Source: Streptomyces sp. NBC_00878 (GTDB lineage: Bacteria; Actinomycetota; Actinomycetes; Streptomycetales; Streptomycetaceae). From it: 64,000 nt of DNA. A program made the position numbers and the translations under genes. Location: positions 1,302,001 through 1,366,000 of the forward strand of contig NZ_JAPEOK010000001.1 of NCBI RefSeq assembly GCF_026341515.1, given 5' to 3'. This document shows positions 9,744-18,065 of the stretch, one piece after another. A model generated the notes under the pieces. That model saw only the letters and a list, made by a program, of their open reading frames with translations, did not search any database and had not been told where the DNA came from. The stretch's first letter is position 1. The number at the start of each line of letters is the position of its first letter.

Positions 9744-10619
9744 TCACACCGGTTGCGGCACGATCGCCACCGGGCAGTCGGCGTGGTGCAGCAGGGTGTG
9801 GCCCACCCGGCCGAGCTGGAGGCCGAAGTGGCCGTGCCTGCGCCGGGCTCCGACCACCACCAGGTCGGCGGCCGCGGAGCGGTGCAGCAGGACCTTGCGG
9901 GCCGGTCCCTCGACCGTCGTGCGGCGTATCCGCACATCGGGGTGGTCCGCGACGGCGTCGTGGAGTACCGCGTCCAGCAGGGCCGAAGCCCGCTCCTCGT
10001 GGTACCGCGCCGGTTCGTCTCCCGATGTCGGATGGTCGGAGGTCTCGTGCGCGGGGCAGCGCCAGGCTCGTACGACATCGAGTGTGCCGGCGCGGGCGGC
10101 GGCCTCACGGAACGCGAAACGCACCGCCTCACCGCTCGTGTCGGGGTCCCCGGCTCCGAGCAGGATCCGCTCGTGCTTGCTCTCCACGGCGATCTTGTCG
10201 CCGCGCACCACGATCACCGGGCAGTGGGCCCTGGCCGCCACACCCAGGCCGACCGACCCCAGGAGCAGTCCCGACAGCTCGCCGCGGCCACGGGAGCCCG
10301 TCACCAGCGCCGCGGCGTTGCGGCCCGCCAGCAACAACGCGTAGGCCGCCTCTTCGGGCACCAGCTCGGTGGATACCTTCACGGCGGGGTTGCGCCGCCG
10401 GGCGCGTTCCGCCGCGGATCCGACGATGTTCTCGGCGAGCACCCGCGCGGAGGGCCGGCCGAGGTCGCTCCCGAGGTCGGTGCCTTCGTAGTGCTCCCAG
10501 AGGAAGGCGTGCACCAGGCGGAGCGGCAGGCCGTGGCGGGCCGCCTCGTCCACCGCCCAGTCCATCGCGCGGAGGCTGGACTCCGATCCGTCGACACCCA
10601 CGACCAGGGGCAGTTCCAT
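9744..10619 (-). CDS. Tandem universal stress protein (USP), MELP type
   Basis: A 291-aa protein with two UspA domains (about 1-145 and 150-291). Domain 1 starts MELPLVVGVDGSESS and has the ATP-loop pattern GSRGRGELSGLLLGSVGLGV; domain 2 has VVGARRRHGHFGLQLGRVGH. Such proteins bind ATP and are induced under hypoxia and stasis in actinobacteria. An ATG at 10622 is an equally possible start. Its closest relative in the window is the USP at 62755-63630, which begins with the same residues and also follows a GH65 gene. A regulon box lies at 10709-10724, about 90 bp upstream. The gap to the next gene is 53 bp. Confidence 0.88.
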   Translation of the reverse strand: MELPLVVGVDGSESSLRAMDWAVDEAARHGLPLRLVHAFLWEHYEGTDLGSDLGRPSARVLAENIVGSAAERARRRNPAVKVSTELVPEEAAYALLLAGRNAAALVTGSRGRGELSGLLLGSVGLGVAARAHCPVIVVRGDKIAVESKHERILLGAGDPDTSGEAVRFAFREAAARAGTLDVVRAWRCPAHETSDHPTSGDEPARYHEERASALLDAVLHDAVADHPDVRIRRTTVEGPARKVLLHRSAAADLVVVGARRRHGHFGLQLGRVGHTLLHHADCPVAIVPQPV

Positions 10620-10677
10620 CATCGCCACCGCCTTCGGTACGGCCTCGGAGATCCCGCCGCGGTTCGGGGGACCACGT

Positions 10678-10899
10678 TCACCGTCGCACCGGCGTCCGGT
10701 CGGCAGTAGGGGCGGTTCGGCCCCTGTCGGGGACGTTCGGCACTGTTGCGCGGCGCGGCTGCCGACGGGTGGACAGCCGGCGCAGCAGCCACACGAGAGC
10801 CCCGTCGGCCACCGCGGCCACGACAAACGTCACGGCCATGGCCGCGACCAGCAGCACGGCGAACAGCTGGTAGAACTCCGGCGTGAGAGTCGTACGCAC
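10678..10899 (-). CDS. Small single-pass membrane protein, unknown function
   Basis: A 73-aa protein beginning VRTTLTPEFYQLFAVLL with one or two tightly spaced hydrophobic segments (FAVLLVAAMAVTFVVAAVA) followed by a very basic, Pro/Arg-rich tail, so the N-terminus or a hairpin is in the membrane and the tail probably in the cytoplasm. The GTG at 10899 is chosen because a perfect AGGAGG lies 8 nt before it; the longer frame from 10974 has no such site. It precedes the USP gene by 58 bp on the same strand. The regulon box at 10709-10724 lies inside its 3' end. No function recognised. Confidence 0.5.
   Translation of the reverse strand: MRTTLTPEFYQLFAVLLVAAMAVTFVVAAVADGALVWLLRRLSTRRQPRRATVPNVPDRGRTAPTADRTPVRR
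10709..10724. promoter_or_regulatory. Regulon box GGGGCGGTTCGGCCCC
   Basis: One of the island's recurring palindromes (consensus GGGGCCGNNCGGCCCC), about 90 bp upstream of the USP start at 10619. Arms AGGGGC/GCCCCT are perfect; two inner positions deviate. Probable DevR/OsdR-type site (inference). Confidence 0.5.
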
Positions 10900-11030
10900 T
10901 GCTCTCACCTCCTGTCGGAAAACACTTCGGGAAGTTCCTTCACTCTCATCCAACTCCTCCTTGAAGCAGGGCACTTGAGCCGAACGGTGTGCAGTCCCGT
11001 GCCGGATGGCCCCAGCAGCCGGACACAGGC

Positions 11031-11077
11031 GGGCCGACCCTCGGCAGAGGTCCTCCCACCTCTGCCGAGGTCGGCCC
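11031..11077 (-). terminator. Long hairpin terminator after the acyl-CoA synthetase-CBS-flavodoxin operon
   Basis: A 20-bp stem (11031-11051 with 11058-11077, one bulged C) closed by a 6-nt loop, 12 bp beyond the flavodoxin stop. There is no U-tract, which is usual for Streptomyces terminators. The remaining bases of 10900-11088 hold no gene. Confidence 0.7.
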
Positions 11078-11088
11078 GGTGTCGCCGT

Positions 11089-11607
11089 CTACTGAGGCTC
11101 CTTTCCTGGAGAAGGCGTGATCAGCTGTGCGCCGATGCCCGCCGCCCAGGTCTCGATCTGCTCGAAGTCGCGGAAGTCTCCGCCCTTTCCGGAGGAGACG
11201 ATCATCCGGGCCATACGCCCCTTCGCACCCTCTTCGAGGCAGCCCCCGAAGGTGATGTGCTCCTTGGCGCCGAGCCGGGCCATGGCCCGGCGGACGCCGG
11301 GCACGGGCGGGATGTCCCGTTCCGAGGCCGTGGCGTCGAGCGGGCCGCTGCTGAAGAACCACAGCGGGCGCCCGGTCAGCGCGCGGCGGTGGCGACGGAC
11401 GAACCGTCGAGCGTCACGGTGCCACCGTCCCGCGTAGAGCCCGCCGCCGACCACCACCGCGTCGTACGCCTCCACGCTCTCGACGGACCGGGCAGGCAGT
11501 GCCTCGACCGTCAGCCCTTCCTTCCGCAGGACGTCGGCGACCGCCTCGGCGATCTGGGCGGTTGATCCGTTCGTCGTTCCGTAGGCGACCAGTACCTTGC
11601 TGAGCAT
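11089..11607 (-). CDS. Flavodoxin-domain protein (HemG-like)
   Basis: A 172-aa single-domain flavodoxin. The FMN phosphate loop is YGTTNGSTAQIAEAVAD (residues ~9-25), followed by DAVVVGGGLYAGRWH, which fits the long-chain flavodoxin/protoporphyrinogen oxidase HemG group that uses FMN to move electrons to quinones. HemG-type enzymes allow haem synthesis without oxygen, which would suit this island, but a general FMN reductase role is equally possible. It is the last gene of a three-gene minus-strand operon, 16 bp after the CBS gene, and is followed by the hairpin at 11031-11077. Confidence 0.75.
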   Translation of the reverse strand: MLSKVLVAYGTTNGSTAQIAEAVADVLRKEGLTVEALPARSVESVEAYDAVVVGGGLYAGRWHRDARRFVRRHRRALTGRPLWFFSSGPLDATASERDIPPVPGVRRAMARLGAKEHITFGGCLEEGAKGRMARMIVSSGKGGDFRDFEQIETWAAGIGAQLITPSPGKEPQ

Positions 11608-11623
11608 GGCGGTCCGCCTCCTC

Positions 11624-12346
11624 TCACAGTCGTCGCAGCCAGTCCTCGGTGACTCCGTGCAGTACCTGCTCGTCCGGCCTGATGCGCGCGTCGTCGAGCC
11701 GGTAGGTGAGCCTGTCGACCACCGCGACCACTCCGTCGATGTGTTTTGTCATGGCGACGGCGATCTCCGTCTCGCTCTTGCGCTCCATGTGACCCGCGAG
11801 CGTGACCACGCCCTCCGTCACGGTGATCGTGATGCTCCGGGGCGCCAGCCACAGCGTGCGGACCAGGACCTCCTCGATCACCTCGTGGCGGATGTCGGCG
11901 TCCGGGCGCAGGAAGACCTGGAGCAGGTCGCGCCTGGTGACGATGCCGACGAGCCGGTCCTCCTCGTCCACGACGGGCAGCCGCTCCACGCGATGCCGCG
12001 CCATGGTCCGGGCGGCCTCGGCGATGGTGTCCTCGGCGTGCACGGTGACGGGTGGCTGGGACATCAACCGGCCGGCCGTTCGGGCATGAGCCTTCGCCGC
12101 CTGCCTCCGGGCACCGCGGTTCAGAGCCGCGAGCCGGAAGCGGCGCCCTGGACCGGGGTCCTGCGACTGCCGGGCCATCAGGTCGGTCTCGGAGATCACC
12201 CCGATGACCTTCTCGTCCTCGTCGACCACGGGCAGTCCGCTGATGCGGTGGTCGGCGAGCAGCCGAGCCACCTCCTTGAACGGGGTGCCGTACTCGGCGC
12301 GGACGACGTCGGCCGTCATGACGGTGCCGATCCTGCTGTGCTTCAT
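11624..12346 (-). CDS. CBS-pair and BON domain protein
   Basis: A 240-aa protein. Two CBS motifs (about residues 7-60, VVDEDEKVIGVISETDLM, and 95-150, VVDEEDRLVGIVTRRDLLQ) form a Bateman module expected to bind adenine nucleotides. A C-terminal BON domain (about 165-225, ITVTEGVVTLAGHMERKSE) follows. The ATG at 12346 has an AGGAGGAA site; longer in-frame starts lie inside the upstream gene. It sits 11 bp after the acyl-CoA synthetase gene and 16 bp before the flavodoxin gene, so it is operonic. Likely an energy-state sensor; partner unknown. Same architecture as the protein at 39748-40473. Confidence 0.85.
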   Translation of the reverse strand: MKHSRIGTVMTADVVRAEYGTPFKEVARLLADHRISGLPVVDEDEKVIGVISETDLMARQSQDPGPGRRFRLAALNRGARRQAAKAHARTAGRLMSQPPVTVHAEDTIAEAARTMARHRVERLPVVDEEDRLVGIVTRRDLLQVFLRPDADIRHEVIEEVLVRTLWLAPRSITITVTEGVVTLAGHMERKSETEIAVAMTKHIDGVVAVVDRLTYRLDDARIRPDEQVLHGVTEDWLRRL

Positions 12347-12357
12347 GTCGTTCCTCC

Positions 12358-15051
12358 TCAGCGCAGTCGGCGCAGATAGGGGTCCTGGGCCCGGCGCGGC
12401 AGCAGGCGTACCCGCGCGTCGAGCACGGTGACGTGGCCGGGCGTGGCAAGGACGGGGTTGAAGTCGGCCTCGGCGAGCTGCGGCAGGTCGCTCGCCATGC
12501 GGGACAGGCGCAGCAGCAGTTGTTCGAGGCCTTCGAGGTCGACGGGGCCGTTGCCGTGCGCGCCGAACAGCAGCGGTGCACAGCGCGGCGCGGTGATCAG
12601 GTCGTGCACGTCGTGATCCGTGAGCGGGGCGAGGCGGGCGGCGTGGTCGGCCAGCACTTCGGTCGCGGTACCGCCGAGCCCGAACAGCACCAGCGGGCCG
12701 AAGACCTCGTCCTGCACGACGCCGGCGAACAGTTCGGTGCCGCGTGCGGCGAGCGGCTGGACGACCACTCCGGTCATGAGCCCCGCGAATCGCGTCTCCA
12801 AGTCCCGGAAGGCGGCCCGCACTTGGGAGTCTCCCTGGAGGTCGAGATGGAGGGCGTGCTGTTCGCTCTTGTGCAGCAGGCCGGGCCAGTGGGCCTTCAT
12901 GACCACGCGTCCGTCGGGGCCGCGCAGCCGCTCGGCGGCGATGACCGCGTCGTCCTCGGTCTCCGCCCAGGCCCAGGCCAGTTGCGGGATGTCGTAGCAG
13001 GCGAGGAGTTCGGCGCAGGTGCGCGGGTCGAGCCAGCCGCCGTCCGGGTGGGCGGCGAGGAAGGTCTCGGCGACCGCGTGCGCGCGGCTCGTGTCGACGC
13101 CTTCGAGAACGGGGATCGTGCCGGTCGGCCGGCTCAGCCATGCCGAGCGCCGGGCCGCGTGGGCCAACGCGGCGGCGGCTGCCCCCGGTTCGGCGTACGA
13201 GGGGACGGCGCCGCCTTCTGTGGCGGGCAGCAGCTTGACGGGCAGGTCCTGTTCCAGCCGTACGACGGCCACCGTGCGGGCGCGGCGTCCGGGGCCGTCC
13301 GTGAGGGCCCGGACGAGGTTGTCACCTGTCGCGGCGGCGACGGCCGTGGGGACGAGGGCCAGCAGGACGGCGTCGATGCCCGGGTACCGCACCATCCGCT
13401 CCACGCAGTCCTTGAGCTGCTCTTCCGTCACCGCCGCCGTGGCGTCGACGGGGTTGCCGACGGCCGCGCCTTCGGGCAGGACGGCGAGGAGGTCGTCGAT
13501 CACCTCGGGGGTGAGCGGGGGCAGGGACAGTCCGGCCTCCGCGCAGGCGTCGGCGGCCAGGACGCCCGCGCCGCCCGCGTTGGTGACGATCGCGACACGG
13601 GTGCCGGCCGGGAGCGGCTGGGAGTGCAACAGGGCGGCGGTTTCGAGGAGTTCACCGACCGACCCGGTGGCGGTGATGCCCGCCTGGGTGAACAGCGCCT
13701 GGCGCGTCATGGTCCGGGTCGCGGCGGCCGCGGTGTGCGAGGCGGCGGCACGTCGGCCCGCGTCGGTGCGGCCCGCGTCGACGGTGAGCACCGGCATCCG
13801 CCGGGTCACGCGCCGGGACGTGCGGGAGAACGCCCGCGGGTTCCCGAAGGACTCCAGGTGCAGCAGGGCGAGGTCGGTGCGCCCGTCGCTCTCCCACCAC
13901 TGGAGCATGTCGTTGCCGCTGACGTCGTACTTGTCGCCGAGCGAGGCGAAGGTCGAGACCCCGACGCCGAGCCGGGAAAGACCGTCGAGCAGGGCGATAC
14001 CGACGCCGCCGGACTGCACGGCGACACCCGCCGTGCCGGGACTCGGATGATCGGCGGCGAAGGTCGCGTCGAGGGAGAGGGCCGGATCCGTGTTGGAAAC
14101 TCCCAGGCAGTTGGGCCCGACGAGCCGCATGCCGTAGGCCCGGCACGCGGCCAGCAGCGCCTGCGCCTCATCGCTGTCGAGCCCCGCCGAGACGACGAGC
14201 AGCGCCCGTACGCCGGTCTTGCCGCACTCCTCGGCGGTGGCGGGTACCGCCGCCGCGGGCACCGCGAGAACCGCGAGGTCCGGGACCTTGGGCAGCGCGC
14301 CGACCGATGGATACGACGGCACGCCGAGCAGCGAGGTGACGCTCGGGTTCACCGCGAACAGGCGCCGTGTGAAGCCGCCCGTGCGCAGATGGTGGAGAAG
14401 GGCACGGCCCACCGATCCGGGCCTGCGTCCGGCGCCGATCACGGCGATCGAGTCCGGCCTCAGCAGGGGGCCGAGGCTGGCCACGGCGGCGGCCCGGCCG
14501 CGTGCCTCCACCGCCGACAGATATGTCTCGACCTCTTCGAGTTCGATGGTGCAGCGCACTTCCGGGCCCTCGAAGTGGCGGGCCGTGCGCAGTCCGAGGT
14601 CGGCGAAGACCTGGAGCACTTCGTGATTCTCCGCGAGGGCGTCGGCCGTGAAAGCGGTGATGCCTTCGGCGCGGGCGGCCGAGACCAGATGCTCGACGAG
14701 AAGCGTGCCGACGCCCCGGTGGTGGAGTCCGTCGGCCACCGCGATCGAGATCTCCGCCCGGCCCGGGTCCTCGCCGGTCTCGTACTCGGCCAGGCCGATC
14801 ACCTGCTGCTGCGCCTCGGCGAGGAGCGCACGGTATCCGGGGCGGGGCGGTGCGCAGGCGCGGTCGGCCGCCATCTCGGCGGACCTGCGGCTGGCAGCGA
14901 AGAACCGCAGCCGGAGATTCTCCGGGGACATCTCCTCGTACAGCCCCTGGAGGGGTTCATGATCGCCGGGCTCCACGGGGCGTATGCACACCGTGGTCCC
15001 GTCCGCGAGCAGTGCGTGAACCGTGTGGGGGCCGTGCTTGCCGTCCGTCAT
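12358..15051 (-). CDS. GNAT acetyltransferase fused to ADP-forming acyl-CoA synthetase (Pat/PatZ-like)
   Basis: An 897-aa fusion. An N-terminal GNAT domain (about 15-185, with HHRGVGTLLVEHLV acetyl-CoA loop) is followed by a CoA-binding Rossmann domain (SIAVIGAGRRPGSVGRAL), succinyl-CoA-synthetase-like ligase domains with the phospho-His segment ASHTAAAATRT, and an ATP-grasp domain at the C-terminus (VVMKAHWPGLLHKSE). Enterobacterial PatZ has the parts in the reverse order; GNAT-first forms occur in actinobacteria. It could acetylate lysines on metabolic enzymes, or, because the His and ATP-grasp parts look intact, make ATP from acetyl-CoA in the ADP-forming direction. ATG at 15051 with GGAGGAGG upstream; longer upstream frames are rejected. 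First gene of the operon with CBS-BON and flavodoxin; regulon boxes at 15134-15192. Confidence 0.85.
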   Translation of the reverse strand: MTDGKHGPHTVHALLADGTTVCIRPVEPGDHEPLQGLYEEMSPENLRLRFFAASRRSAEMAADRACAPPRPGYRALLAEAQQQVIGLAEYETGEDPGRAEISIAVADGLHHRGVGTLLVEHLVSAARAEGITAFTADALAENHEVLQVFADLGLRTARHFEGPEVRCTIELEEVETYLSAVEARGRAAAVASLGPLLRPDSIAVIGAGRRPGSVGRALLHHLRTGGFTRRLFAVNPSVTSLLGVPSYPSVGALPKVPDLAVLAVPAAAVPATAEECGKTGVRALLVVSAGLDSDEAQALLAACRAYGMRLVGPNCLGVSNTDPALSLDATFAADHPSPGTAGVAVQSGGVGIALLDGLSRLGVGVSTFASLGDKYDVSGNDMLQWWESDGRTDLALLHLESFGNPRAFSRTSRRVTRRMPVLTVDAGRTDAGRRAAASHTAAAATRTMTRQALFTQAGITATGSVGELLETAALLHSQPLPAGTRVAIVTNAGGAGVLAADACAEAGLSLPPLTPEVIDDLLAVLPEGAAVGNPVDATAAVTEEQLKDCVERMVRYPGIDAVLLALVPTAVAAATGDNLVRALTDGPGRRARTVAVVRLEQDLPVKLLPATEGGAVPSYAEPGAAAAALAHAARRSAWLSRPTGTIPVLEGVDTSRAHAVAETFLAAHPDGGWLDPRTCAELLACYDIPQLAWAWAETEDDAVIAAERLRGPDGRVVMKAHWPGLLHKSEQHALHLDLQGDSQVRAAFRDLETRFAGLMTGVVVQPLAARGTELFAGVVQDEVFGPLVLFGLGGTATEVLADHAARLAPLTDHDVHDLITAPRCAPLLFGAHGNGPVDLEGLEQLLLRLSRMASDLPQLAEADFNPVLATPGHVTVLDARVRLLPRRAQDPYLRRLR

Positions 15052-15133
15052 CTTGGTCCTCCTCCAGCCTCTCGACAGTTCGAGCATCCGGCGGACCCGG
15101 CACTCACCCCAGGGGCTGTCCGGGGTCGGCTTC

Positions 15134-15192
15134 TGGGCCGGTCGGCCCTGAGTCCTGTCCGGATGGGGAAGGCCGAGGGGCCATTGGGCTCC
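15134..15192. promoter_or_regulatory. Two regulon boxes in the divergent acyl-CoA synthetase / USP-ppk2 promoter region
   Basis: TGGGCCGGTCGGCCCT at 15134-15149 and a weaker GGGGCCATTGGGCTCC at 15177-15192. They lie 83 and 90 bp from the two divergent start codons (15051 and 15282), placed to control both operons. Confidence 0.65.
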
Positions 15193-15281
15193 GTTCGGAT
15201 CCGTATGGCCTCTGTGAACCGGGCAGTGCCGTGGCGGACCGTGGACGCAAGGACTCCCGTGTGCCAGAAGGGTGAACCGCC

Positions 15282-16112
15282 ATGGAGCGAACGATCGTTG
15301 TCGGCATCGACGGCTCTGCGTGCAGTCGCGTCGCGGTCGACTGGGCGGTGGGCGAGGCGGGGTTGCGTGGCCTGCCGCTGCGGGTCGCGCATGTCTCGTC
15401 GCTGTCCGCCGAGGAGGCACTCGCGATATGGCCGTACTGCCCTGAACCCACCCCGGACGCGTGGGTGAAGGTACTGGCCGGACATCACCCGGCGCTGCGG
15501 ATCGAAAGCGTCGGCCTCACCGGAGAGACCGTGCCGGCGCTGCTGTCCGTGGGGACGCGGGCCGACCTCATGGTTCTCGGTATGCGCGGTGCGGGAGGCT
15601 TCACGGGACTGGCCGTCGGCTCCGTGGCACACGGTGTCGCCGCGCTCGGGAACCTGCCGGTGGTGCTCGTCCCCGACCGTCCCGCCCCCGGCGGTCGGCG
15701 ACCCCACGCGGTGACGGTCGGCATCGACGCTCGTCGGCCGGCGGCCGCCGCACTGGACTTCGCGTTCGACGCCGCGGAGCGGCGCGGGGCGCTGCTGCTC
15801 GTGGTCCACGCCTGGCGGCTGCCGTCCCCGGCGGCGCGATGGATGCCGTTCGCCCTGCCCGAGGAGGACCGGGGCGCCTGGGAGGACCAGGAGGTCCAGC
15901 AGCTCTCGGACGTACTAGGACCGTGGCGGGAGAAGCATCCGCACGTCCGCGTCCACGAAGACGTACGTCTCAAGAGTCCGTCTTCCGCCCTGGTCCAGGC
16001 ATCGGCATGCGCCGAACTGCTGGTTGTGGGACGGACCGGTACGTCGCTCGGCCCTACCCTGCATGCGGTGGTGGATCACGCCGAGTGCCCGGTGGTGGTC
16101 GTACCTTCCTGA
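15282..16112 (+). CDS. Tandem universal stress protein
   Basis: A 276-aa double UspA protein. Domain 1 (MERTIVVGIDGSACSR, with GMRGAGGFTGLAVGSVAHGV as the ATP loop) and domain 2 (VTVGIDARRPAAAALDF, VVGRTGTSLGPTLHAVVDHA) are both recognisable, although the second loop lacks the normal Gly spacing and may not bind ATP. AGAAGGGTG precedes the ATG. It is followed after 34 bp by the polyphosphate kinase gene on the same strand, so stress sensing and polyphosphate use are probably co-expressed. Boxes at 15134-15192 lie in its promoter region. Confidence 0.88.
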   Translation: MERTIVVGIDGSACSRVAVDWAVGEAGLRGLPLRVAHVSSLSAEEALAIWPYCPEPTPDAWVKVLAGHHPALRIESVGLTGETVPALLSVGTRADLMVLGMRGAGGFTGLAVGSVAHGVAALGNLPVVLVPDRPAPGGRRPHAVTVGIDARRPAAAALDFAFDAAERRGALLLVVHAWRLPSPAARWMPFALPEEDRGAWEDQEVQQLSDVLGPWREKHPHVRVHEDVRLKSPSSALVQASACAELLVVGRTGTSLGPTLHAVVDHAECPVVVVPS

Positions 16113-16146
16113 TGGAGACTGTCGTCATCGAGTGCGAGGAGACGAC

Positions 16147-16950
16147 ATGGCCGGCAAGAAGACGCCGAAGGTACCGCGGGCGGCGTACGAGCAGGAGCTG
16201 CTGCGGCTGCAGACGGAGCTGGTGAAGCTTCAGGAGTGGGTTCGGGCCGAGGGTGCCCGGCTCGTGGTGGTCTTCGAGGGGCGGGACGCGGCGGGCAAGG
16301 GCGGCACGATCAAACGGGTCTCGGAGCACCTCAACCCGCGAGTCGCACGGACCGTGGCACTGCCCAAGCCGACCGAGCGCGAGCGCACCCAGTGGTACTT
16401 CCAGCGGTACGTCGAGCATCTGCCCGCCGCCGGGGAGATCGTGCTGCTCGACCGCAGCTGGTACAACCGCGCCGGTGTCGAGCACGTCATGGGCTTCTGC
16501 ACCAAGGAGGAGTACCAGCTCTTCCTCCGCCAGTGCCCGATCTTCGAACGGATGCTGGTGGAGGAAGGGATCCTGCTGCGCAAGTACTGGTTCTCGGTGA
16601 GCGACACCGAGCAGCAGAAGCGGTTCCGGCAGCGGCTGAAGGATCCGACGCGGCGCTGGAAGCTCTCGCCGATGGATCTGGAGTCGATCACCCGATGGGA
16701 GGCGTACTCCCGGGCGAAGGACGAGATGCTGGTGCACACGGACATCTCGGATGCCCCGTGGTTCGTCGTGGAGAGCGACGACAAGCGCCGGGCGCGGCTG
16801 AACATGATCGCCCATCTGCTCGGCTCCGTGCCGTACCACGAGGTGCCGCCGCCGGTGCTGGAGCTGCCGGCCCGGCCGCCGTCGACCGGCTATCAGCGCC
16901 CGCCGCGCGATCTGCAGACGTACGTCCCCGATCACGCGGCGAGTCTCTGA
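16147..16950 (+). CDS. ppk2: Polyphosphate kinase 2 (PPK2)
   Basis: A 267-aa single-domain PPK2. Walker A VVFEGRDAAGKGGTIK near residues 40-55, the lid-type RTVALPKPTERERTQWYFQR segment, and Walker B EIVLLDRSWYNRAGVEHVMG are all present. PPK2 enzymes phosphorylate NDPs (single-domain class I mainly ADP or GDP) from polyphosphate, or run the reverse reaction. In this island it can supply ATP from stored polyphosphate when respiration stops. ATG at 16147; the upstream extension to 16024 overlaps the USP gene and is rejected. Second gene of the USP-ppk2 unit. Confidence 0.92.
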   Translation: MAGKKTPKVPRAAYEQELLRLQTELVKLQEWVRAEGARLVVVFEGRDAAGKGGTIKRVSEHLNPRVARTVALPKPTERERTQWYFQRYVEHLPAAGEIVLLDRSWYNRAGVEHVMGFCTKEEYQLFLRQCPIFERMLVEEGILLRKYWFSVSDTEQQKRFRQRLKDPTRRWKLSPMDLESITRWEAYSRAKDEMLVHTDISDAPWFVVESDDKRRARLNMIAHLLGSVPYHEVPPPVLELPARPPSTGYQRPPRDLQTYVPDHAASL

Positions 16951-16964
16951 GCCGGCCCCGGTGG

Positions 16965-17000
16965 TCACACCCTCTGCGGTACGACGGCGACGGGGCCCAC
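16965..17000 (-). pseudogene. Relic of a USP C-terminal tail
   Basis: On the minus strand the 36 bp read VGPVAVVPQRV-stop, the signature end of these tandem USPs (compare DCPVAIVPQPV-stop of the USP at 9744). Nothing USP-like precedes it: it lies just past the alcohol dehydrogenase 3' end, so it marks a deletion or recombination scar. Confidence 0.55.
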
Positions 17001-17021
17001 CTCACGCCGGCTCCGTCCCCG

Positions 17022-18044
17022 TCACCTCCCCTCGGGGAAGTCGAAGACGATCCGGGCGTCGACCTGGCCGTGCAGGACGTCGTCGAAGGACTCGTTGACC
17101 GAGGCCAGCGGGCGGGAAACGGAGATCACCCGGGTGCGGCCGGCGGCGTGGAGCCGGAACACCTCGTCGAGGTCCTGGCGGGTGCCCACGATGGAGCCGA
17201 TGACGCTGATGCCCTTGAGGACGGTGTCGAAGATCGGCAGTTGGATGGTGCCGTCCGCGGGGAGCGCGACCATGACGAGCTTGCCGCCGCGCCGCAGCCC
17301 GCCGTACGCGGCGGCGAACGCGGCCTCGTTGACGGCGCAGGCCAGCGCGGTGTGTGCGCCGCCGTGCCGCTGGAGCGCCTCGGCCGGGTCCTCCTTGCGG
17401 GCGTCGATCAGGATGTCCGCGCCGAGTTCGCGGGCGAGTTCCAGCTTGGCGTCCGTGACGTCGATGGCCGCCACCGTCGCGCCGGCGATCTTGGCGTACT
17501 GCACGGCGAGGTGTCCGAGACCGCCGACACCGGAGATCGCCACCAGTTGGGCGGGACGCACGTGGGCGACCTTCAGCGCCTTGTACGTGGTGACGCCGGC
17601 GCAGGTCAGCGGCGCGGCGTCCTGCGGGGAGATTCCCTCGGGCACCGGCTGGGCGAAGTCGGCCCAGGCGATCATCTTCTCCGCGTAGCCGCCGTCGCAT
17701 CCGTAGCCGGTGTTGATCTGCTGCTCGCACAGCGTCTCCCAGCCGGACAGGCAGTGCTCGCACCGCCCGCACGCCCTGCCCAGCCAGGGAACGGCGACCC
17801 GTTGCCCGAGGTCGAGGTGGGTGACGCCGTCGCCGAGGGCCTCCACGAGGCCGACGCCCTCGTGGCCGGGGACGAACGGCGGACTCGGCTTGACCGGCCA
17901 GTCGCCGTGGGCCGCGTGGATGTCGGTGTGGCACAGCCCGGAGGCCTCGATCCGGATGCGGACCTGGCCGGGGCCGGGCTCGGGGTCGGGGCGCTCCTCG
18001 ATGACCAGGGGCTCACCGAACGCTCGTACGACTGCTGCCTTCAT
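17022..18044 (-). CDS. adhP: Zinc-dependent alcohol dehydrogenase (AdhP type)
   Basis: A 340-aa medium-chain dehydrogenase. Catalytic zinc ligands are at GLCHTD (Cys about 38) and GHE (His about 61); the structural zinc lobe is CGRCEHCLSGWETLC; the NAD Rossmann motif is AISGVGGLGHLAVQYAK. The sequence and length fit the ethanol-active AdhP/AdhA group, which interconverts acetaldehyde and ethanol with NADH. It lies 21 bp downstream of the USP gene (18066-18971) on the same strand and is probably transcribed with it from the boxes at 19035-19070. It could back up AdhE (40705-43407) in NADH disposal. Confidence 0.88.
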   Translation of the reverse strand: MKAAVVRAFGEPLVIEERPDPEPGPGQVRIRIEASGLCHTDIHAAHGDWPVKPSPPFVPGHEGVGLVEALGDGVTHLDLGQRVAVPWLGRACGRCEHCLSGWETLCEQQINTGYGCDGGYAEKMIAWADFAQPVPEGISPQDAAPLTCAGVTTYKALKVAHVRPAQLVAISGVGGLGHLAVQYAKIAGATVAAIDVTDAKLELARELGADILIDARKEDPAEALQRHGGAHTALACAVNEAAFAAAYGGLRRGGKLVMVALPADGTIQLPIFDTVLKGISVIGSIVGTRQDLDEVFRLHAAGRTRVISVSRPLASVNESFDDVLHGQVDARIVFDFPEGR

Positions 18045-18065
18045 GGTCTGTCTCTCCTCGGGTGG

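Noticed and set aside
12433..15468. Long open frame (over 1000 codons) antisense to the acyl-CoA synthetase gene
   Set aside because: Composition is typical of the GC-rich antisense shadow; no domain resemblance, and the minus-strand gene has clear motifs, start and ribosome site.
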